From Progne subis subis (lineage: Eukaryota; Chordata; Aves; Passeriformes; Hirundinidae): DNA of 64,000 bases. This document shows, in pieces, positions 44,544-56,252 of this stretch. A program made the translations under genes and the position numbers. The stretch is from the NCBI GenBank assembly GCA_022316685.1, contig JAKJHU010000230.1, positions 408,193 through 472,192 on the forward strand. Direction: 5' to 3'. Under the pieces are notes generated by a model. It did not search any database. It had not been told where the DNA came from and worked only from the letters and a program-made list of their open reading frames with translations. Each line of letters starts with the position of its first letter. The first letter of the stretch is position 1.

Positions 44544-45390
44544 ATGTTCAGCCTGGAGAGGAGAAGCTCCAGGGAGAGCTCAGAGCACCTAAAGGGGCTC
44601 CAGGAGAGCTGCAGAGGGACTGGGGACAAGGGACAGAGGGACAGTGATGCCTTAATTTTTCTCTTTGCTGTGTTCCATGTTGTGTGCTGCCCAGGTGCAG
44701 CTCTGAGCTCACACTCACGCTCACTCAGCTCTCTGCACACCCCAGCCACACAAAACAAATCCTGTTCCTGCTGCACACCAAGGACAGCTGGGACAAGTGT
44801 TCAGCCCAAAAGCACAAACAACAGCGGCTGAGGGGAGAAAACAAGAAGGATGGGACTGCAGAACCTGGAGCTGGAACTGGACAATGAAACCCCAAGGTGC
44901 AAATGGACCCAAACTTATCAAAGTGTGAGACCTCGTGACTGGGGCTCCATTTTGTGTCCATTTTGTGTCCATTTTGGTTCCACCTTGGGTGCAGCCCTGG
45001 CCAGTCTCTTGTCCTGCCCAAGGTGAATCCTTAAAGGCCTTTTAATAAATCTCTACTTTATTCTCCAGCTCTGTCCAGTCTCTGTTCCAGCTCAGCCTTC
45101 CCAAGGCATCACAGGCACACAGGGAATGGCTCCCAGTGCCAGAGGGCAGGGCTGGATGGGAGATTGGGAATCAGGAATTGTTCCCTGGCAGGGTGCTGAG
45201 GCCCTGGCACAGGGTGCCCCAGAGCAGCTGTGGCTGCCCCTGGATCCCTGGCAGTGCCCAAGGCCAGGTTGGACACTGGGGCTGGGAGCAGCCTGGGACA
45301 GTGGGAGGTGTCCCTGCCATGGCAGGGGTGGCACTGGGTGGGATTTGAGGTCCTTCCCAACCCAAACCCGTCTGGAATTCCCTGACGTTT
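44544..45390 (+). mobile_element. CR1 LINE 3' region split by an LTR
   Basis: 5' part 44544-44644 (gttcagcctggagaggag to gggacagagggacag) and 3' part 45112-45390 (cacacagggaatggctccc to the tip cccaacccaaacccgtctgg) are contiguous in related CR1s, for example near 18998. The LTR between them is a later insertion. About 80 bases beyond the tip are shared with the CR1 at 58840. Confidence 0.9.
44641..45114 (+). mobile_element. Solo LTR, family B copy 2, nested in CR1
   Basis: The LTR runs 44645-45111 (467 bp), TGATGCCTT to AAGGCATCA, a perfect 9-bp terminal inverted repeat. Flanks are ACAG at left and (A)CAG at right, consistent with a 4-bp duplication that has lost one base. AATAAA lies near 45048 in sense. 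It has only about three 11-bp ttttgtgtcca units, against eleven in copy 1. Confidence 0.88.
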
Positions 45391-46534
45391 CAAGTCCTGT
45401 TTCAAAGCACTGGGAGCAATGGTCCCAAGAGAACCTGTCAGGGTCAAAGCTGGGATTTCTGGATGAGGAATCCCTCCACAAAGACACAAAAGGGGCAGAA
45501 TTCAAAGCGAAAATAAAGAAGTCCCTTTGTGTGCCAAGATGTTTCTCCAGCTGCAGCTGAAGGGCCCCAGGAGATGTTCCTTGTCCTGATAAAGAGGACA
45601 AGGAATTCCGGACATAAACCTGGATCCAGGGAAGAGCTGGTTCTGTGCCTGCTGCCCACATTTCATTGTTAGCCAGGAGTGGAGCTGGTTTGGATTTCTC
45701 CTGCTCCTCGGGCAGCTCCCAGAGGCCTCCCACAGCAGAAGGAAAAATCTCCCTGGACCCTGGTGGAGTGGCGACACCACTACAGGAGGCGTTGGAGTGG
45801 GATTAACAACAGGAGAACCTCCTGGAGATGGGATTTTTTCACAGGAGGCCACAGCTTCCAACAAAATTCCTGAGTGGTTCTGGAAAGCAAAGTCCGGTTC
45901 ACAGAACAGCCGCAAACAAATCCTGAGGAGATAAAGACAGCGCTCTCCTGCTTTTTGGCCTCTTTCCCTTCCTTTTCCTGCCTCTTTTCCCAGTTCTCAG
46001 ATGTTTCTGGGCATTGTCCAGCAATTCATTCCTCACATCTGTTCATGCCACATCCATGTCCCTTCCTTTTCCTCTTGCACTCCTTTCCCTTTTTGTATTT
46101 TGCTCCATTTCCCCCCTCAGTTCCTGTTTCTGCTTCCAACTGATTCCCTTTTTTCCTCTATATGGATTATTATTTTTTTTTTTTCCCCTAGGCTTGGTCT
46201 CTCCATGATCTCCTCGTGAGGTAACTGAATCAAAGATTTGACATCAGTTTCCATGGAGTTCCTTCCCCTTCTGGAATTCTTTGCTCCCTCTTCCCCGGAA
46301 GGCAGCTTTTCAAATTCCTTAGGAACACCAAGGAATTCTCTTTCCCTGAGATGTGTCTGGCCACCAGAGGAAAATGTTATCTGCTGTTTTCCACCCTAGA
46401 TTTCAAAGAAAGGAAATCTCTTGTATTTTATTCCATGTGGGATCAGCAGGATGAACTCTGAATAATTCAGGGTTTTTCTTGCACGTTTTGCTTTGGAAGC
46501 TCCCTGGGATGATGAGGTTGGGACAATTGTTTCC
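45391..46534. other. No gene seen
   Basis: The first 70 bases are shared with 58758-58838 in inverted orientation. The rest is unassigned and pyrimidine-rich around 45950-46180. Confidence 0.5.
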
Positions 46535-46600
46535 AAGGTCACAGAATGATTTGGGCTCATGGATCGTCCATTCCCACATCCTCCCATGGGCAGGGACACT
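46535..46600 (-). mobile_element. Possible CR1 3' tip remnant
   Basis: gtcacagaatgatttgggct and cccatgggcagggacactcc resemble a reversed CR1 tip with most of the middle missing. Confidence 0.4.
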
Positions 46601-46749
46601 CCAGAAAATCCCTCCCTCCAATCCCAATTCCCTCCTCACTCACATCCTCTCCTCCTTCCACCACGAGGATTCATCCCTGTCGGTTTTCCCAAACGTTCTC
46701 CAAGCTCTTCCTCTCTGGGGTTCCTCTTTAAAGAAGAGAGGCTGGAGAG

Positions 46750-47196
46750 TTGGGATTTGCAAAGTTGGGATTTACAGAGTTGGGATGTACAGAGATGGGA
46801 TTTGCAGAGTTGGGATTTACAGAGCTGGGATTTACAGAGTTGGGATGTACAGAGTTGGGATTTGCAAAGTTGGGATTTACAGAGTTGGGATGTACAGAGC
46901 TGGGATTTGCAGAGTTGGGATTTGCAGAGCTGGGATTTGCAGAGTTGGGATTTACAGAGTTGGGATTTGCAGAGCTGGGATTTGCAGAGTTGGGATTTAC
47001 AGAATTCGGATTTGCAGAGTTGGGATTTGCAGAGCTGGGATTTGCAGAGTTGGGATTTACAGAATTCGGATTTGCAGAGTTGGGATTTGCAGTGTGGGGA
47101 TTTGCAGAGTTGGGATTTACAGAACTGGGATTTAGTGTGGGGATTTACAGAGCTGGGATTTAGTGTGGGGATTTACAGAGCTGGGATTTACTGATT
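46750..47196. repeat. 15-bp minisatellite, about 30 units
   Basis: Units of tttgcagagttggga with tttacag, tgtacag and agctggga variants, with a higher-order 60-bp pattern in 46981-47100 (two nearly identical four-unit blocks each with gaattcgga). Since 15 is divisible by three, all plus frames stay open and produce five-residue protein repeats (ELGFA/ELGFT, SWDLQ); these are artefacts. Confidence 0.96.
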
Positions 47197-47344
47197 CTGG
47201 GATTCTGTGGAATACCTGGCACTCGAGGAGGTGGGGCTGTGCTGCCATACGCAAACCCCCAAAGCCTTTTCATTGCCCGGAAAAAAAAATTTCCAATTAC
47301 TGGGGGAAATCCACTGATCAAAATCCCTGGGAAACAAAATATCA

Positions 47345-47515
47345 TTTTTCCTTTTGTTGTTGTTGGGGGTGGGTGTTTTGTGGGTTTTTTGTTTGTTTGT
47401 TTGTTTGTGTTTATTTGTTTCTTTGGGGGGTTTTTGTTTGTTTTGTTTTGGTGGGTTTTTTGGGGGGTGGGGTGTTTTTTTGGGGTTTTTTTTGGTTAGT
47501 TGGTTGGTTGTTTTT
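47345..47515. repeat. G/T-only low-complexity block
   Basis: About 170 bases of almost only G and T on the plus strand, with tgtt-type repeats and G-runs of three to six. Four close G-runs at 47453, 47462, 47469 and 47482 fit a G-quadruplex pattern. Confidence 0.93.
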
Positions 47516-48079
47516 TAACTCTGACTGTGCCAATAAAAACTGTTTCTGTCTTTCCAATCAAAAGCTTTCCCACCTGGAACATCCAGACCCTGAGCAAGTA
47601 CATATAAAATTAATTCCGAGGTGTCTCCAAATGCTCCTGGAGGCGATCCAGGCTGAGGTCCTGCTCCTTCCTGTGCCTTCACGGGGTCACTCTTGCCTAG
47701 CTCTGAGCAGCATTTGGCCTCAGAGCTGGACAGAAACGAACCAATAAAAAACCAGGAGAAATGGTTTATTGGGAGACCAGAGCAGCCTTTGGTGCCAAAC
47801 TTGGAATAATTTCCCATCTGGATGTTCACCTCAGGCTTCTCTGCAGCAAAAAACAAGAAATGGAAAATGGAATCTGTGCATTTGATGATAACGTTGGAAG
47901 GGGGGTGGTTTGCACAGGAATGAAATGTTTGGAGCTGGGCTTGGCTTTAGGGACGTGGAGGCCACATTTTATCCATCTTCATTCCACAATGAATAAGGAG
48001 AAACAAGAGCTTTCCAGCTCTAAAGGTTATTTTATGATCTTTTCCCTACCTGCCATCCACTCTTTCTCCTGGGAGAGGG
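47516..48079. other. No gene seen
   Basis: Unassigned. A 118-codon plus frame (47761-48117) has no recognised family. Confidence 0.5.
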
Positions 48080-48160
48080 AATGTGCCATGGAAATATCCC
48101 AGCCCGTGTTGGATTAAATGATCTTTAAGTCCTTTCCAACACAAACATTCCATAATTCCT
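48080..48160 (+). mobile_element. CR1 3' tip
   Basis: ttggattaaatgatctttaa, gtcctttccaacacaaac and attccataattcc form the tip; only the last ~80 bases are present. Confidence 0.7.
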
Positions 48161-48410
48161 TTAGTGAAGGACAGACTTGGAAAGGTGAGGTTTGGTTCAC
48201 ATAAACTCCCATTCCTGGTGTTCACACTCTGGGCTGGAAGATCTTCCTGGGAAGCCCAAAGCACCGGTGCCAAATAAAGCTTTTATCCATGGATAAATTC
48301 GGTTAATCCATCCATTGTCCCAAAGATTCCTGTGGGAGACAGAAATCCTCCTTTTCCTGTCACAGATTCGTCCTTTGTGGTTGCTCAAGTGGCCAAAACA
48401 GTCCCTTGGC

Positions 48411-48688
48411 TGGAAGGGGAAAAGAAACCCAGGAAAACTTTAAAGTGGATTTGCATTTCCTGGAAATCAGAGGACTTTTGAGGGAGGTGGAAGGAATGCA
48501 TGGAATTGTTCTGGCAGAGGAGCCAAGAGAACACCCCCAGCACTGCAGGTGGAAGGGGAAAAGAAACCCAGGAAAACTTTAAACTGGATTGGCATTTCCT
48601 GGAAATCAGAGGACTTTTGAGGGAGGTGGAAGGAATGAGTGGAATTGTTCTGGCAGAGGAGCCAAGAGAACACCCCCAGCACTGCAGG
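48411..48688. repeat. 139-bp tandem duplication, two copies
   Basis: 48411-48549 and 48550-48688 begin tggaaggggaaaagaaaccc and end agcactgcagg. I see four differing bases, so this is a fairly recent duplication of otherwise unique sequence. Confidence 0.96.
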
Positions 48689-51600
48689 TGGCCTGGCTGC
48701 AGCTCCACCAGCATTCCCAGCAGTGTCCTGGAAATCCATCCCAGAGCTGCAGCCGGAGCCAGGGTGATCCATTCTTAATCAGTCACCCTCTAATTTCTAA
48801 CACCTTGTCTCAAGAACACCTCCAAAGGCAGGAGGGATCATTTTCCGTGGAAGTTCTGCACGTTCTTCCTCATGGGAAACGAGAGTGCAGCAGCTTCAGC
48901 CAAGGCTGCGACAGGGCTGGAGAGCGGGAATCAGAAATCGAGTTTTGGGGTGATTCCCATTTTTGGGGGGTGGGATCCAGAGGTTTTTGGCGAATTTAGG
49001 AGCAATTCCTGAGGAGATCCAGCAGGGCAGTGTGTGGATGTGATGGGTAATTCCCCGAGGTGACAAGGAGCAGTTTGTGCACAGAATTCCTTCAGCGCCG
49101 AGGCACCAGGACCTCCCGCGCATCCCCAAGGCCCTGCTCTGCTCCTGATCCTTGCTGAGGGTCAGTGACCTTAAAAAACTTGGGATTTTTTTCAAATGTT
49201 TTCAAATTTTCCTTAAAAACAACCCGGGAAAAGTGATTTGGCTCCGCTGAGAGCTCCAGTTTTTACCGGAGCGAGACTTCACAAAATGGAGTCCGACTGT
49301 GAGGGGACACCTGAACCTGGAGGAGCTCCTGCAAATCCCAAATTGATTTCTTGGGAAGAGCCACCTTCCACCACTGGAACACTGAGAGGGGAATTAAAAA
49401 CTCCTGGTTAAAAAAATTCCTGAGAAAATCCTTCCCTGCTGGCGGGAATGTGTGGCCTTCCCAGGACAAGGACGTGGTTTTCCTTCTTCTGCCTCTCGTC
49501 CCCTCATCTTTTCCGGCACCTCCTGATTTTTTTGGAGCCTCTTCTCCTTCCATTTTCCTCATGGTTTGTTTTAATATAATTTATAGAATTTTACCATCTA
49601 TTTTATAATATATTTATGATATTTTATATCATTATAATATATTTTTTTTCTCACACACACCAGCTTTCCATTCCTCCCCATTTTTTTTTTCCAGCAAAAA
49701 AAAAACCAAAACAAAACAAATTTCATGACAAGTTCATCCCTTTCATCCCTTGATTCCAGGGCTCTGGGAGAAGGAAAATGAATTTATTCCATCACTAAAG
49801 GAAGGAGATGATTTAAGATCCTGTTCACCCACTCAGGGGTGAGATTTTGGGAATAACGGCCTGCTGGAAACTGGGAGATGCTTAAAAATATTCCCAAACC
49901 TGGGAAGTCTGGGTTATTTCCTATTGCCTATCAATCTTCCCTGTCATTCCAAGAGTTATTTGCCAACCCCTGGATCATTCCCAGGCCCTCTTTTTCCTTC
50001 TGTTTTCCTTCCCACAGCCTTCATGAAGTGTCGTGTCAAACTCACCCAATTGCTTCAGCCAAAAACACAAACAAACCCCAAATAGGATTTTTAAAAAAGG
50101 GCAGGAAAACAGGAATATTTTGACTGCCCTAAAGTGAAACATTCCCATTTTTGCAATTCCCAGCAACAAACAGCTCTGAGTGAGCCTGGATTTAATTTCA
50201 AATAAAATGGAGTTGTTTCCCCTCGGGATCAAATCCAACATCTCCCTTGGCCTCCGGGGTTTTCCAGCCTCAGTGTTTGGGTTTGCTGCAAATAAATACA
50301 GGGGGAAAAAAAATTCCTATTTCAGCTGGATTGGAAGCGATAAGAGTTTTCAATAGGACCTGCTGGATAACTGGAGTGTCAGGAATTTGCTGCCATTCCT
50401 GCTGGATGTCCCAGGGCACTGCAGAGTCCTGAAGAATTAAGGAAAAACTAAGGAAAAATCCCCTTTATTCCAGCCTAACATTCCCAGTCATCCCAACGTC
50501 CTCTCTTTGATCTCACAGGGGATATATTTCATTTTCCATGTCGTTATCAAAGGATGGTTTTCCACCCTTTTATCCATCTTAATTTGGTAAAAAGTAAAGA
50601 ACCACCCTGGCTGAGAGCTACTTACTAATAATTAATAATATTTTGTAATAATTTAGTCACAATTCCACATTTGTTCCACACCCTAAAACTAATTAAAGGA
50701 ATGCTTTCAAATTTCCACATGATTTTAAAAGTCACCGACACCTTTGGGTACTTCCTTTATTTTTAGAAGCAGCCATAAATCAATTTATTAATACATAGAG
50801 GGAAGACAGACAGAGCTTCTTTTATTATTATCATTATTATTATATTTTTGTTTTTATTTTTATATTTTTATTTTTTTTTTATTTTTAATTTTATGGGGGT
50901 TTTTTATGTTTATTTTTATTTTTTATTTTGTCCCATCTGGAATCAGATTCCACATTTTCCCTCCAGGGAGAGATGACACCGAAAAGGAAGTTTTCCTCCT
51001 GAAATCCATGTTTTAAGGGATGCTCTGCCCTGCTCCTGATCTTTGAGGATGCCCATTCCAGATTGTTCTTTATCTCCTTGCAATTCCCAAGGGGTTGTTT
51101 TCCCTAATTTTAAGTACTTTATTTGTGAGAATAATATTATGAAATATTAAAAGTATTATCAAATCAGATTTTTCCTTGCACTTTCAGGTGTCTCAGGACC
51201 TTCTTTTGCATCCTTGGAATGAGGAAAAATTTCCCAGGAGACACGGGAACATAATAGCATAAAATTAATAATAAAAAATATTTATTTTTATTTTTATTTT
51301 TTTATAATATTTTAACGACTCCAAGAGTAGCTCCATTCCTTAATTTCAGTGTTTTGCTGTGCTCTGGATGGATTTGTGGCAACAATTTGAGGAAAGCAAT
51401 GGCAGTGGGAAGGATGCAACCACAGCCCAAATTCCTAATTTGTCATTTGCTCATTCCAGGATAAAAAGTGTTGGGAATGATGCAAAAAAACCCCGGGAGT
51501 TAATTGAATTTAGAGGATGAGAAGATGCACAGCTCCCTCCTCCCCTTCCTCCAGACAATCAAATCCCAACACAGAGCAAGATATTCCTGGGAATTTTCCT

Positions 51601-52035
51601 CAGGAATTGCATCCCATCAGTCTGAGGTGCAGGAGCCAGCCTTGGGAAGGGGGAATTTCTGGGATCACTGAATTCCTTCTGTGCTGCTCACTTTTGTTGT
51701 TGTTATTCCCAAAGCCTCTTGCAGCCCCCACCAAAATCAGGGGTCATTTTGTGGGGACTCTTAGGAGGAGACAGGAGCAGCCCAGTGGGATGTTCCCAGA
51801 GGGATTTCGGATTCCCCAACCCTGGAAACGTCGGGGAAAGATGCAGCAAAACAGAAAATAAATGAATTTACCCATGGAGGAATTGCTCCATGGGCACTCT
51901 GGGATGAGCAGGGGGGATTTTCCTGCCTCTCCACGGACACGGGGCCAGGGAAGATGCGCTGGCTGTGGGAAAGGCTTGGGATGTGATCCCAAAGTAAACC
52001 CAGCTCACAGCGGGGAAACTCTTCCCAGACTTGTC
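48689..52035. other. No gene seen; long unique AT-rich stretch
   Basis: About 3.3 kb free of CR1 apart from weak words. A/T-rich low-complexity tracts lie at 49568-49650, 50819-50935 and 51268-51308. A short element-like stretch near 49264 (cgagacttcacaaaatggagtc) resembles part of an LTR but is too short to assign. No supported frame. Confidence 0.5.
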
Positions 52036-52135
52036 ATGGAATCGCTGGCTGGGGGTGGAAAGGGCCCCTCAAATCCTTTAAAGGCTTGGGATCTTTAAGG
52101 TCCCTTCCAACACAAACCATCCTGGGATTCCGTGT
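52036..52135. mobile_element. Two CR1 3' tips joined head-to-head
   Basis: 52036-52080 reads as a minus-strand tip (catggaatcgctggctggg, ggaaagggcccctcaaatcc). 52081-52135 reads as a plus-strand tip (gatctttaaggtcccttcc, cacaaaccatcctgg). They meet at ctttaaagg, giving an inverted pair without a spacer. Confidence 0.6.
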
Positions 52136-52249
52136 GCTCCTGGGAAGTTTGAGCTCAGGATCCAGAGTCTCACCTTCCTCCCTCCTGCCTGAATCCCAGA
52201 GGATTCTGCTCAGCCTGTGGGAGCTGATAACCCCGACTTTCACACAGGG

Positions 52250-53165
52250 AACCACGGAATCATGGAATGTTTGGGTTGGGAGGGATCTTAAATCCCAGCC
52301 AGTGCCACCCCTGCCATGGCAGGGACACCTCCCACTGCCCCAGGCTGCTCCCAGCCCCAGTGTCCAACCTGGCCTTGGGCACTGCCAGGGATCCAGGGGT
52401 GAGACATGACTTTAAAGAGTTCAGATTTAGCTAAGTGTTAGAAGCAATTTATATCGATCAAGATGTAAGTTAGATTGGTAAATGGTAGGTTAATGATTAT
52501 TAGATGCCGAAGCTAGAGCTAACTGTTATATTATGAGCTGGTTTATAGAAAAAGTGCGGTAAGTGAACCGTCATAAGAACAGATTGAAACCAGTAAGAAC
52601 AATGGCCAGCACCTGGACTTGGTATCAATCAATCACCAAGCAGGGGACCTTGGACAGTGCCAGAGGTCACAGAGACCTGATGAAGACTCTCCTGACTTCA
52701 TCCTTTGAGACCACTGACCCAATTCGAGACCACCGACCCAATTCAAGAGAAGGATTGCACACGCCTGAAGGACTAATGGCCTCATTTTAATACAGAACGG
52801 GGATGGGAGGTGCTGGGGTTATGCATATGTACTGTATGTAAGATCTCGGAAAATAAATAGAGAGCAAAGAGCCTTGTTCGGGGCGGCCACGCCTTTCGGA
52901 GATGACTCCCGTGCCGCCCGCCGGTGAATTAACATACCACTGAATAACTTTAATTAGTTACAGGGTCTTTGCCTGTGACTATATGGGTTTTCAATGACTT
53001 AGGGGCAGCCACAGCTGTTCTGGGAATTCCATCCCAGCCCCTCCCCACCCTGCCATGGAACAATTCCTGATTCCCAATCTCCCACCTCAACTCTGCTTTC
53101 TCCCAGTTTAAACCGTTCCCTGTTTCTTATCCCTCCACACTCCTGTGACCAATCCCTCTCCGTTC
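52250..53165 (-). mobile_element. CR1 LINE 3' fragment split by an LTR
   Basis: 52250-52399 (ggaatcatggaatgtttggg to gccagggatccagggg) continues at 53001-53165 (aggggcagccacagctgtt to ccaatccctctcc). In uninterrupted relatives the junction reads ccaggggcagcc. The right part is more diverged. Confidence 0.9.
52395..53005 (+). mobile_element. Solo LTR nested in CR1 (TSD AGGGG)
   Basis: The insert runs 52400-53000 (about 601 bp), starting TGAGACATGAC. AGGGG is repeated at 52395-52399 and 53001-53005; since CR1 itself reads aggggcagcc, a 4-bp GGGG duplication with the LTR ending ACTTA is also possible, so the usual CA end is not seen. AATAAA at 52852-52857 in plus orientation is followed by a GC-rich U5-like section (ggggcggccacgcc, ccgcccgccgg). 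Family not shared with the other LTRs here. Confidence 0.85.
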
Positions 53166-55649
53166 CCCTTCACACACTGGAAGTCCCATTCGGCATTTCC
53201 AGGCCGTGCTTTTCCCTGATTCCCGCTCCCAGCCCCACGTGGTGCTCACGTGGCCGGGATTCGCTCCTTGTCCAGCTGCCAGGCCGAGCATTCCCAGCTC
53301 CCACCCCTCTTCCTGCTCCCCAACACCTCGTCTGTGCTGGCATCTTGTGGTTTTCCCTCATCCCAGGCTGCTTCCCGTGGTTTCCATCCCCCCTGGAGCA
53401 CTGGCTGCTCTCCCTGCTTCCAGCAGGAATGTGCTGGATATCCTGGCACAGCTGGATCCTGTGCAGCCCCACCTCATCCTGGGCTCCCCTAAAATCTCAG
53501 TGGGACTTTGAAGCCATTCCAGCATTTCCTGATGGGTTTTTGCCTTTCCTTTCCATTGCAGCTTATTGGATTTTGCTATTTGGTCGGAGAAGTCGGAGCA
53601 TCCCGACAGCTCCACAGGTGCTTTGGGGAAGTTTGGCTCAGTCCTCATGGATATGAGGGATCTGCCAGGGATTTTTGAGGTGTTGTCTGCCAGGAATGGG
53701 GTGACAAGAGCAGGAGGAAAGGGATGTCAAGGAAAACATGGAGCAGGAATTCGCCTCTGAGGGACGTTTTCTTACGCGGGAGAGGGAATATTTGGGTTGA
53801 TGGCTCATCCGCTGCTTTTCCAGACATTTTATGGATGTTTCTCCTGCTGCCAACAAGATCAGTGGGCCCAGAGAAAGGGAAGGCACCTTTGGAATCCAGG
53901 AGATCCAAGGAAAACCAGGACAGTTGGTGCAGTCTCTTCATGTGGATGTAGATCCATCCATGCTGGCCAACCCAGCCTCAGGAATGTCTGAGATTATCCA
54001 GTGGTCCTGAGGCCTTCTCCTGCTGGTATTTCAGGATTGGAGGAGCCAGCGGGAATTCCTGGAATAACCCATTTTGTGCCAGAAAATTCTGGGCAGTTCA
54101 TGAACCTTTCAGCCACGAGGATCGTTCACAGCCTCAGGAGTGTGCCAGACCTTTCCCAAAGCCTGGAGACAACTCTGGGCTGGGGGGATCCCACGGGAAT
54201 CATGTCCAGCCTCCAGGATGCCCCATCCCAATTTCCCAAACTGTCCCAAGAGACTTCAGGAGAGGAAGAGCTGAAATAAAAGAAGGTCAGGTTGTCTTGG
54301 TAAGAGTGTAACTCCCTCCCCAGAAAAGCCTGGAGCCCCAAGGATTTCACCTCCAAGGAGGTGTCGGTTGAAATCCTGCGTTCCCAAGGTTGTGGGTAGG
54401 ATCAGGATCCAGCTGGAAGCTCTGGGAACAAGCAGGAAATAACTGAGCAGTGACAAAACCTTCCCTAAAAGCAGCAGGAATTTGTCCCCCTCTCCCACTC
54501 TGCCATAGCACGGAGGGCGACAAACACTGGGATACCTCTCCTAAAATTCATCCCTAGGGAATCGTCCTGCTCAAAAACCTCTCCCAGGAAGGAAAGGTCT
54601 GCTGGAATAAGCTGAGCTCTTCACTCCCCTGCTGGAATTCCTGTGCTTATTTTAGACCTCGGTTAATGAGATCCATCCTGAGAATTCCGGGGGTGTCAAA
54701 ACGCTCAGCTGCCACCAGCACAGATTTGGGCCTCTCCTCCTCTTAGAGTCCATCAAAGGCTTAAAAAGAGGGGATAAATGGGGAAAAATAAAGAAAACTG
54801 GCTGCAGTTCTGCTCTCAGGAGCTCTCCAAAATTACTGGGACTTGGGAATTGCACACAGAGGTGAGCTGGGTGACTTTTCCTAATCCCTCCATTGTCAAG
54901 ATTGGATGCACCGGGCTGTTGGAGCTGATAAATCCGTGAGTCACTCTGAGGGCCAGAAGGACAAAGGGACTTGGGATGGAGCCTTTAAAGCCATGAGTCA
55001 CCCCTCACAGGGTGGAATTTCTGCTCCTTCTGTGCGGGATCTGATGGAAAACTCTGGCATGGAAACCATCCATCCACCTCTGGGAGAGGGAATTTCTGCC
55101 GGTTCCGAGGGCCGTGCTTTTCCACTACCAGGTGTTCCAATATTATTGGAATTATCCCAGGGTTTATTCAACATTTTCAATCTGTTGAAGTAGCTTTTAT
55201 GTTACTGGAATTCCAAGAGTTGGGCACTTAAGAAGACAAAGCAAAAAGCTTTGGCTCCAACTGAAAGGTCCAAATTATTCCCGTGGAAATGGAAGGTGTT
55301 GCAAGAAAAGAAAATTCCATGATATTTCCCCATCAGCCAGGATGGGATAGGGAAAAGCACCCGAGCGACCCAGGCCTCCAAGTGATGAAGAAACAGCTCT
55401 TAAAAAAAAAAAAAAAAATCAAGATTTTAGAATCAGGGATTCTGGTATCAAATATCCATTTGATTACCGTGGCAGGGATTAGATCCAGACGGGAAGGAAG
55501 TGAAGATCCAGCTGGGAAGAGATCCCTGAGATCATCCAGAGCCCAGGAAAACATTCAGGAGGAGAAGCACCATCAGCTGCATGTCAAGTCTGGAGAGGCA
55601 TTTACAGGACAAGGAGGAATGGGTTTAACTGGAAGACAGTTGGGTTAGG
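53166..55649. other. No gene seen
   Basis: About 2.5 kb of unassigned sequence. Frames up to 121 codons, none recognised. An A-run lies at 55401-55416. Confidence 0.5.
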
Positions 55650-55878
55650 TGGGATACTGGGAAGGAATTCCTCTCAGGGAGGGTGAGGAGGGGGTGGGAT
55701 GGAATTCCCAGAGCAGCTGTGGCTGCCCCTGGATCCCTGGCAGTGCCCAAGGCCAGGTTGGACACTGGGGCTTGGAGCAGCCTGGGACAGTGGGAGGTGT
55801 CCCTGCCATGGAAATGGATGAGCTTTAAGGTCCTTCCCAACCCAAACCGTTCCGGGATTCCATGATTCCATGGATGTG
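55650..55878 (+). mobile_element. CR1 LINE 3' fragment
   Basis: From gatactgggaaggaattcc through tggctgcccctggatccctg, gcctgggacagtgggagg to the tip taaggtccttcccaaccc and gattccatgattccatgg. The tip is well preserved. Confidence 0.9.
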
Positions 55879-56136
55879 TCTGAAACAAATTAGTGGTGAA
55901 ATTCATTAATGTCAGCCGTCTGTCCTAAGGACAAAATGTGTCTGGGCAGATCCTGAAATCCTCTCTGCCTGTTTCTATCCTGGCAAATCCACTTGAATCC
56001 AAGCAAATTTCCTTTCCTCGTGGAAAACGGCAGCGACGGCAGGATCTGGGGAAAAAAATGAGAATTCCCTGCATTTCCCCAGCTCTTTGTATATGAGGAG
56101 CTCAATGCATTTAACAGACAATTATCAACCTGTTGA

Positions 56137-56252
56137 TTAACTTCTGCAAGTTAAGATGAGTTCTTCTGTTAACTTCCGTAAGTTAAAATGACTGGAATAT
56201 TGTCAGGATATGAAAATCCGTGGCCACATCCTGACAATATTCCAGTCATTTT
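56137..56252. repeat. Two short palindromes and a perfect 25-bp hairpin
   Basis: TTAACTTCTGCAAGTTAA (56137-56154) and TTAACTTCCGTAAGTTAA (56169-56186) are palindromes with 7-bp arms, 32 bases apart. Starting at 56185, a 25-base arm (56185-56209) is followed by an 18-base loop and its exact reverse complement (56228-56252); the arm includes GACTGGAATATTGTCAGG. It is not part of a CR1 or of an LTR I recognise. Confidence 0.95.

Noticed and set aside
46479..47194. Pentapeptide-repeat-like protein (ELGFA/SWDLQ repeats)
   Set aside because: It is the translation of a 15-bp DNA minisatellite. All three plus frames are open and none has a credible start or end.
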